Below, piece after piece: positions 32,378 through 38,819 of a DNA stretch of 38,819 bases. The notes beneath the pieces were generated by a model. It worked only from the letters and a program-made list of their open reading frames with translations. It searched no databases and was not told the DNA's origin. This stretch comes from Cylindrodendrum hubeiense (taxonomy: Eukaryota > Ascomycota > Sordariomycetes > Hypocreales > Nectriaceae). Both the position numbers and the translations under genes were made by a program. Where the stretch lies: assembly GCA_014621425.1 (NCBI GenBank), contig JAANBB010000388.1, positions 1 to 38,819 on the forward strand, in the 5' to 3' direction. Position 1 is the first letter of the stretch, and each line of letters begins with the position of its first letter.

Positions 32378-34815
32378 AGCCAAGGACGCCAGCGGGATTG
32401 ATCTAGAGGCCCCGACAACCAGGATAGCCCGCCCCATCTGTCTCATACAACCCCTCGAGCGCCACGGATGCCACTTTTGGCGAGGTGTTTACTTCCTGGA
32501 CACCAAGGCGCAAGGGCGGGCGGGGAGACGGCGGCTGGATTTGCGCCACTGCGCTTCCCGCTAACCGCCTCATCACTCCTTTTTTTTTGATTGTTGCGTC
32601 AAAACATGCTCCTACCCCTTGTTGCGCTTAGCGGCCGGACCGGATGACAGGCAATTGGGATGATAAGGAGTTTGAAAGGGATAATTTTTTTTGGGGGTTT
32701 GTCTTGTTTGGATTTGTTTTCCCCGTCTTTTTTGCTCCTTGTTTTTTGTTTCCCCTGTCGCTGGGTCTCCCGTCGACATGGTGGAAAGAAAAGCAACGAG
32801 CCCCGGCTGATACCATGTATGGTACCCCATCTCCGGGTTCACGATTTCCTTGAATGGTTCTTGCTGGGCTCTCTTGGCACTTTGCTAGGGACACATGTAC
32901 ACAGCATACCGATCACGACGACAGGGCGGGGGTTACCGGGGAATGGCAAGGGACATGGGAACAGGGTCGGGCAGGAGGATCGGAGGCGGACGGGAAAAGG
33001 GCATCGGGCGGCAGCGGAATGGGCGTGCGGGTAATGTTTTACAGACAAGGCGTTGACTTTGCGTCGTACTCTGACCGCGGGGGAGGCAAGTCGGTCGGAG
33101 AGGAGTGGGGTTTGTTTTCCATCTCTTGGTATAGACTTTGCTTGTTGTATTATCTACAGGGCCTAGATGGGTCGGATCGGGCTGAGGCGGACATTGGGGG
33201 CGATGATAGGGAAGCCTAGGAAAGCCCTCACGGGCTAGGCGGTGCTCTGGGAACGAACCTGGACGAGGCGTTTTGTCAAGACACACTATATGGGACGGAT
33301 GTGACGAGATACATGGAGGATTCGGACTAATACCAATGCTACTGTACGAATAAGAATTATTGTTACCATTACTTTTGCTCGCTTGATCGATCGATTGGCG
33401 GTGATGGACTACTAAGCTCACGGCTAGGCGACTACAAGTCGGGGTTTGGGCTTCCATCACACTGGCAATCGACGACCAACTTGGCGATGGTGTGTCATTC
33501 AGTTCGTGCCCAACTCTTGTCACGTAGTTCGATCAACAACCATGAACGGTACACAGTACACGGCCATTCTGCCTAGTTCTAGCGCGCAACGATGAGAAAG
33601 GACAGCAAATCGTTGGCTCTGGGCGACCTTGGAACCTGGAACCCGGGAAAAACATAACCAAGGGGGAGCAGGGAACAAGGGACCAGAGGGTTCTGGAGGA
33701 GGAGGGCACGCTACCGCGTGTCCGCGGCCAACGCATCCACATCCACACCCACATCTGCGTTTCCATTCCCGATTGACGGATGGCACTCCATCCGTGAGAA
33801 GCAGAGTGAATCTCTTGCGAACGCGTCTCGCCGTCTCCGCGTCTGATGGGGTCCGGCCCCCGCCCACTCTTTTTTCGTTCTCGACCCCCCCCCCTCTCCA
33901 TTCCCCTCTGATTCTACGAAGCTCCTTTCTTGACCGCAAAGTGCGGAACCTGAAAAAGTCGCAGCTACTGCATGCTCGGAAAGGGGAGGGGGGTTGTGGG
34001 TTCAGCTCTGTTGTTAGAGGGGGGTGTCTCCGCGGAGAGAGGGGGGTTATGGCGAGGCAAAAGTACAGGTACTTTTTTCGTTTCTTTTTCTTGTTTGCCT
34101 TTGACATGGCATCGTGAAGGACCCTTGTATGTTTGGCTTGGGCTGTGAACACTGGGAGGGGTGGCTCGGCGTGCTGAACCGAGAATATTTGGGATGGGCG
34201 TGGAGGTTTTCGGGTTGGGTTGTATGGGTGTTAGTGGGTGGGTGTAAGTTGATAGACATGGGGTTATTGGGCATAGAGACATAGATTCTGAGCCAAATCA
34301 AACACTGCAAATCAAGTTTCTCTCTATACTTCTCTGTGTATGATTTTCGCTACCAAGCTTACAATGGCTTGGCCGGTGGTTCTGACTCTCTCTCTGACAC
34401 ACCGACACACCATCTACTCGTTGACTTCCCGATATGCTTTGCACCCGACTCCCTTGATCCCGAATATTCCCGTGCCGCCCCCTCCAGCTTTGGCCTCCGA
34501 AGCAAAAGCCCCGTGAGAGACGGCGACAAGGGCAAGAGGAAGCTCGGAGACCCCCAAAAGTGTGGTAAGAAGTAGGGGCGGGCGGCTGGTGCTGGCGGGG
34601 TGGAGGCCGGAGAGCGGAGAGGAGGCCGGAAGGATAGGTAAGGAAACAGAAACTCACTAAGGCAGTGTGTAAAAGCCAGGGCAGGGCGAACAAGAATAGT
34701 AGCAATTCCCATTCACACACGTCTAAGCAGGCTTTGGCTACATGGAGTTAGCTCTCTAATTTCTTAGTCTGAGCCTCTGAGCCAAAGGCCGTTGCGACTA
34801 GTGGCGATGGGGAGA

Positions 34816-34861
34816 GCGTCTAGTGTCTAGCGTCTAGTGTCGAAGAGTGTCGTAGAGTGTC
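34816..34861. repeat. Imperfect GTCTAGTGTC/GTCGTAGAGT tandem repeat
   Basis: The string GTCTAGTGTCTAGCGTCTAG and its continuation consist of 7- to 12-bp units sharing the cores TCTAG and AGTGTC. It is a short degenerate minisatellite. Confidence 0.75.
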
Positions 34862-35223
34862 TGTGCCTTGGGCGTGAAGTCACCGCCGTCCAGGTTCCCC
34901 ATTTCTCTTCAGCTCAGTCCGCCTCACCCTGCGAAACTGAAAAGCTTAGTTTGTCAACAGTGCGACGGTACCTCGGCCAGTTACGCCCGGTACTTCGGAG
35001 AGACCTGAAGAGGCCACAGCGGCGTGAGGTGGCCGGCCTGCCAAATTGGCCGCTGGCCTTTTGGTTACATGGAGACAAGTACAGATGTACCGCGTCGGGT
35101 AATCAAACGCGCAACGGCATTTACGTAGCAACTCATGCAGGTACCTCTTTCGTTTTATTGCCGGGCACTGCAGCTGTGGGGAGTCAGCAGAGGATGGAAG
35201 ATGAATGGAAGACGGAGCACGCA

Positions 35224-35345
35224 GAGACACACGGACACACGGACACACGGGCACACGGACACACACCACAAACACACAGACAGAGGACACACAGACAGAG
35301 GACACACGACGCAGAAACACACGGACAAAAACACGGATGCACACT
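35224..35345. repeat. ACACGG/ACACAGACAGAGG minisatellite
   Basis: About 120 bp are built almost only of A, C and G. ACACGG-type 6- to 8-bp units come first, then a 15-bp-period duplication of ACACAGACAGAGG (starting at 35274 and 35289), then more ACACGG units. The plus strand is nearly free of T, giving extreme strand asymmetry. Frames through it encode His/Thr/Asp/Gly/Arg runs with no biological look. Confidence 0.9.
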
Positions 35346-36067
35346 CGGCCAGCCATAGCCATATTTAGAGACCACATAAACGCAGTAGGGTGTCGACAGA
35401 TTAACACACGCGCCCCAGAAAACCCGCACGCCGGAAGCGCATTCGCCCCTCCGAAAGCTCAGATACGTGATGACGAGCATAGAGAGAGCACAGTCCAACG
35501 CGCAACACGCCGAGAAATTCGAGACCCGGGCCCGGTGCTCCACGTAGATTACTCATGCCATTTCCATTTTCATCCGGTATCCTCGGGGGGTTTCCATAGT
35601 CCTGTCCTTTTTTTTCTCTCTCCCTTTTCATCTCCCCACTCTTACCTGCGCATTCTCAGCCCCTCTCAATTACAGATTGCACAGTCATACATATCGTATC
35701 GCGTCAACCCCCTGTCATCGATGAGAAGGACGGGCAGGGGCCTCGGGGAAGGGAGGGGTTGTTTTGGGTTGCCCGATGTCATGGGGATGGATGGCTGGGG
35801 GATGGCAACTCCTTGGCCGTGGCTGGTGCAGGGCGGCCGCAGCAGAACCGGGCTCAGCGAGAGCGAGATAGAGAGGGTGGGTTATGGGGACATGCGCGTG
35901 CACGATCCTGCGGGAAATAAACAAGACCGACGTTGAGAGCGACGAGTGGAGGTCGACTTTGTTGGTTTCGGCAGTTGGGCTGGACGAAAGGGTTGGTCTG
36001 GTTGGCCCCCGACAATCTCGGCTGTGACGGAGGTTGACGGAGGTTGACGGGAGAGGGTTGACTACCA

Positions 36068-36240
36068 ACCTAGGTACCTGCCTACCTTGCCTATCTGCGT
36101 CCTTGCGCCAACTGTGCCGCCGCCTCACCTGCTGCAGGCGGTTGTTACGAATGTCCCAGACTCTGAAACTAATGTACCTAGTTGGGTTACTTACTTACCT
36201 AGGTAGGTAGGTAGGTAGACAGGCAGGTAGGTGGCAGGTT
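36068..36240. repeat. TACCTAGGTA palindromes and AGGT tetranucleotide repeat
   Basis: ACCTAGGTACCT occurs at 36068-36079 and TACCTAGGTA at 36196-36205. The latter runs into consecutive AGGT units and relatives up to about 36240. A third CCTAGGTACG is at 36459-36468. ACCTAGGTA-type strings are common in intergenic DNA of many Sordariomycetes; their function is not settled. Confidence 0.85.
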
Positions 36241-38738
36241 ACGCACCTGGTAGGCAAGGTAAGGTAGTAGTAATATGGGTAGTAATATGGGTGTCCAGAT
36301 GTACAGTACCTTACCGCTGCTGAAATGGCCGTCATTGACAAGGAAGGCGTGGTTGGGTTAGGTCTTACCGACTTTCCTCCGTCTGGGGTTGGTTTCATGC
36401 GCGACGACACAACAGAGCAACGAAGGAAGGAAGGAACACGCGAAAGACCAGATGCGTGCCTAGGTACGTGGGAGGCACCTCAACCAATCCCCATCTTCCC
36501 TACTTGGCGTAAACAACATCACGAAAATTCTCCCCTCTTCTTCCTCATTGCATTGATTCCGCCCTGTGTCGTTCTTACTCGTCTATTCTCAGCGTCCCCC
36601 CCATGTCCTCGTTGGATTTAGGACATGGACTACAGAGGTATCTTTCAACCCATCCGCCACGCCCCCACTCGCCACCGTGATACCCTGTCCGCTACGTGCC
36701 TGAAGAAACAACCACTTGGTTCACCTCTTTCAACCGACAACACCAAGCCTTCACAGAGCCCAATCCAACCCGACGGGTCCAGACAGAGTTGCTGTCGCCC
36801 TGCCCAACCACGAAACTAGCCGGGTCAATCATAATCACCGGCTGCTGGCTCCGGAGGATCTGGGGAGGGGGTGGGCGATCGCGCGCCGTCGATCACGTTG
36901 CAACTCGCCGATGCAACGCTGCGCAAGTGCGGCTGATGGGCATGGCAAATCGTATCGCTTCCTTTACCTCGCCGCACCGCCGCACCGCCGCACACAATGA
37001 CGACGACGCCAAAGGGGGCCAAGTGGCGCCCAAGGTGACGAGGGTACGCCCTACGCCATCATGGGATGGATCGTGTAGTCGGTGATAGGGTCCGCCTGAT
37101 GCTGCCGATCGCCGTCGTCAATCGATGTACGTATCTCATCGGGCATCAATCTCGGCCAACCATCCACCGCCTTACCGACTCGGAGGGGTTCTGGCCCTGA
37201 CCCCGGCTTCCCGTTTCCCCCTTGTCAAGCTGGAGATGGTGGCATCTGTGATCTGTCTTTGTCTTGACTCCTCATTTCGCTTGCTTTTTCCTAGCCTCGA
37301 TTTTTCCTTCCCGGTTCTTGTTTCCTCTGCGAATTGCTGTTGTCCTCCCTGTTCTCCACTCTCGCTTGCGCTCGTTTACACAGATCTCCGCGCAACCGAC
37401 AGACCGTCCAAGTCCACTCCACCATGTCAATCCCCCTGTCATTAGATCATGGGACCTCAGCCTCACGCCTAGTCCGTCGCCCTCGCCGCGGTTCGCCAAC
37501 TGCGTCAACCAGAGTACAGACAGACCAAAGAAGGCAGAAGCAAATCCACCGCCACTATGGCCGAGTTGGTCCCCTTCCACTGCGCCGGCGGGATGGCCTG
37601 CATCAGTAGTGCGCGGGCCCATCTCCTTAGAGTCCCGGTAGAGCGGATGCCGGTAACCAATGAGTGATTCGGTATGTCAGGGCATTAGCCGTTGCTTTTT
37701 ACCCCCCTCATCACCCTTCTGCTTCGGCCGTTTGCTTCGCTCCATGTCTGAGATGCAGACGTAGGAACGATCCTATCGTTGTCGCCGGAGGTATTTACGC
37801 ATGTCTCTGATCTGTGGTGCCTGATTTAGCGCCAGTGATAGCTTGACTTATACGCAAAATCGACCAGCGACACGCCAGAGACACGCGCCGTCGACAGCAT
37901 CCCGTAGATCTCGGGAGGTAGCCTCCCGCATTCAGACTATCTCACACCCCTTGTTGAATTCGTTTGGCTCACCAGTCCCAGCCTGCCGGGCAAGCGAAAT
38001 CAGCATTCCATGGGATCTAAATATGATAGGTCACATCACGACTACGGCCACACCCTCAAAATCTAGGTGCCAGATGGAAGATCAACAGGCAGGGCCCGAG
38101 TACCAGGAACAGATTATCGCTGAAACATCAATGTTCCGAGGCATTCTTGGTACAGTATCATTTGGCATTCGCAAAACGAAGCAATCTACGACTTGTAGCA
38201 ATCTCACCCTGCTAATTCTCAAATTTTTGCTTTGCTTCCCACGCCTCCCACGCCTCCCTCAGACCCCAGGAGGCGACCCTGTCCATCGCTCGCCCTGTTT
38301 CGCGGGTTGTGATGTATCACCCGTGCAAGCGGGTGGCTTGCACATCAATACCATCACCGACTGACTGGCGCACATTCCCTGAACTAGTCCTACCTATGGC
38401 CTGCGAACTATGGCAGAACCCGGCCCCCCTTGTCGTACCAGGCTGTGACGTCGTCAGCCTGGAACTTCGCCGTGTCACAACGCCTCGGGGTCTCGGTTTG
38501 GCTCGGGCGGCGCCAGGCCAGCCTTCTACCAGCCCTGTCTCGTATGCAGTCGTCGTCACATAAACGTCACACGAGGCTAATCCATCCCCGGGCGCCAGTA
38601 CAGGGTCCATTCTGCCGCGAGACAAGCCGGGGGACTCTGGAATTGAACTGAGAGGTTTCCCCATTGGTTGGGGATGGAAACGCCCTATCCAGACTATTGG
38701 GAACGCGCCAAACTCATCACATCCGGGGGCGCAGGCGG

Positions 38739-38757
38739 NNCAGGCGGCGCANCTCTN
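38739..38757. other. Ambiguous bases near the right end
   Basis: Four undetermined bases occur, at 38739-38740, 38752 and 38757, within a GGCGGC-rich string. They mark low-quality sequence, perhaps a contig edge, so anything called to the right of about 38700 should be treated with caution. Confidence 0.95.
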
Positions 38758-38819
38758 CAGTTAATACCCAGCCAGCCAGGCATCAGCAAAATGGTCGTCA
38801 GAACCATCAGATACACTAG

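Larger units (their letters stand above)
32378..38819. other. Gene-poor stretch (about 6.4 kb) to the window end
   Basis: No recognisable protein domain was found. The first 400 bp (about 32580-32770) are very T- and G-rich on the plus strand and probably include the 3' UTR of the preceding gene. Further right are the repeats annotated separately (34816-34861, 35224-35345, 36068-36240). Frames up to about 240 codons cross the region on both strands, but many overlap, start at non-ATG codons or run through simple repeats. A promoter of a gene beyond the window cannot be excluded. Confidence 0.5.

Noticed and set aside
33520..34152. 210-codon minus-strand frame
   Set aside because: Composition is irregular, with runs of Lys, Pro and Cys/Gly repeats and no recognised fold. 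It looks like repeat-rich noncoding sequence.
35205..35936. 243-codon plus-strand frame
   Set aside because: It begins inside the ACACGG minisatellite at a non-ATG codon and has no domain. The repeat itself lacks stop codons and creates the frame.
37843..38364. 173-codon plus-strand frame near the right end
   Set aside because: It begins at TTG rather than ATG, has no recognised domain and lies close to ambiguous sequence.

Overview
The window is nuclear DNA of a filamentous ascomycete (Pezizomycotina), most likely a Sordariomycete. Three things support this. Introns are short (48-82 bp, one of 213 bp) with GTRNGT-type donors, CTRAC branch sites and AG acceptors. Coding regions are GC-rich with C/G-ending codons. 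Clusters of the palindrome TACCTAGGTA, familiar from Sordariomycete intergenic DNA, occur near the right end. The genus cannot be fixed from the sequence alone.

The left 24.5 kb is a fairly dense housekeeping block. In order it holds: rRNA-processing factor RRP36 (+), the mitochondrial ABC1/COQ8 atypical kinase (-), splicing-associated ESS2/DGCR14 (-), TPR-containing protein phosphatase 5/PPT1 (+, 7 exons), RNase P/MRP subunit POP8 (-), transcription elongation factor SPT4 (+), zinc-finger protein KIN17 (-), splicing factor YJU2/CCDC94 (+), a small unrecognised ORF (-), a 4.9-kb gene-poor gap, a FCP1/NIF-type HAD protein with an altered catalytic motif (+), eEF1B-gamma (-) and mitochondrial ribosomal protein uS9m/MRPS9 (+). 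Most of these act in RNA synthesis, processing or translation. Several pairs are divergent and probably share promoters: ESS2/PPT1, POP8/SPT4, KIN17/YJU2 and eEF1B-gamma/MRPS9.

The right 14 kb is very different. One convincing gene lies there (31141-32377), a conserved-looking protein of unknown function with a Q/S/G-rich N-terminal half and a helical C-terminal half. It is isolated between about 6.7 kb and 6.4 kb of DNA with no recognisable gene. That DNA is rich in microsatellites, minisatellites and pyrimidine-rich tracts. The arrangement resembles a developmentally controlled fungal gene with a long leader and large promoter, but this is inference.

Other structures seen are a perfect 81-bp tandem duplication (431-592), an 11-bp x5 tandem repeat (17482-17536), an AT-rich hairpin cluster with 10-bp inverted repeats (about 18040-18375, possibly a relic element) and ambiguous bases close to the right end. 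No rRNA, tRNA, CRISPR array, intact transposon or secondary-metabolite cluster was recognised. I found no clearly new multi-gene system. The most interesting leads are the isolated unknown gene, the altered HAD protein and the hairpin cluster.
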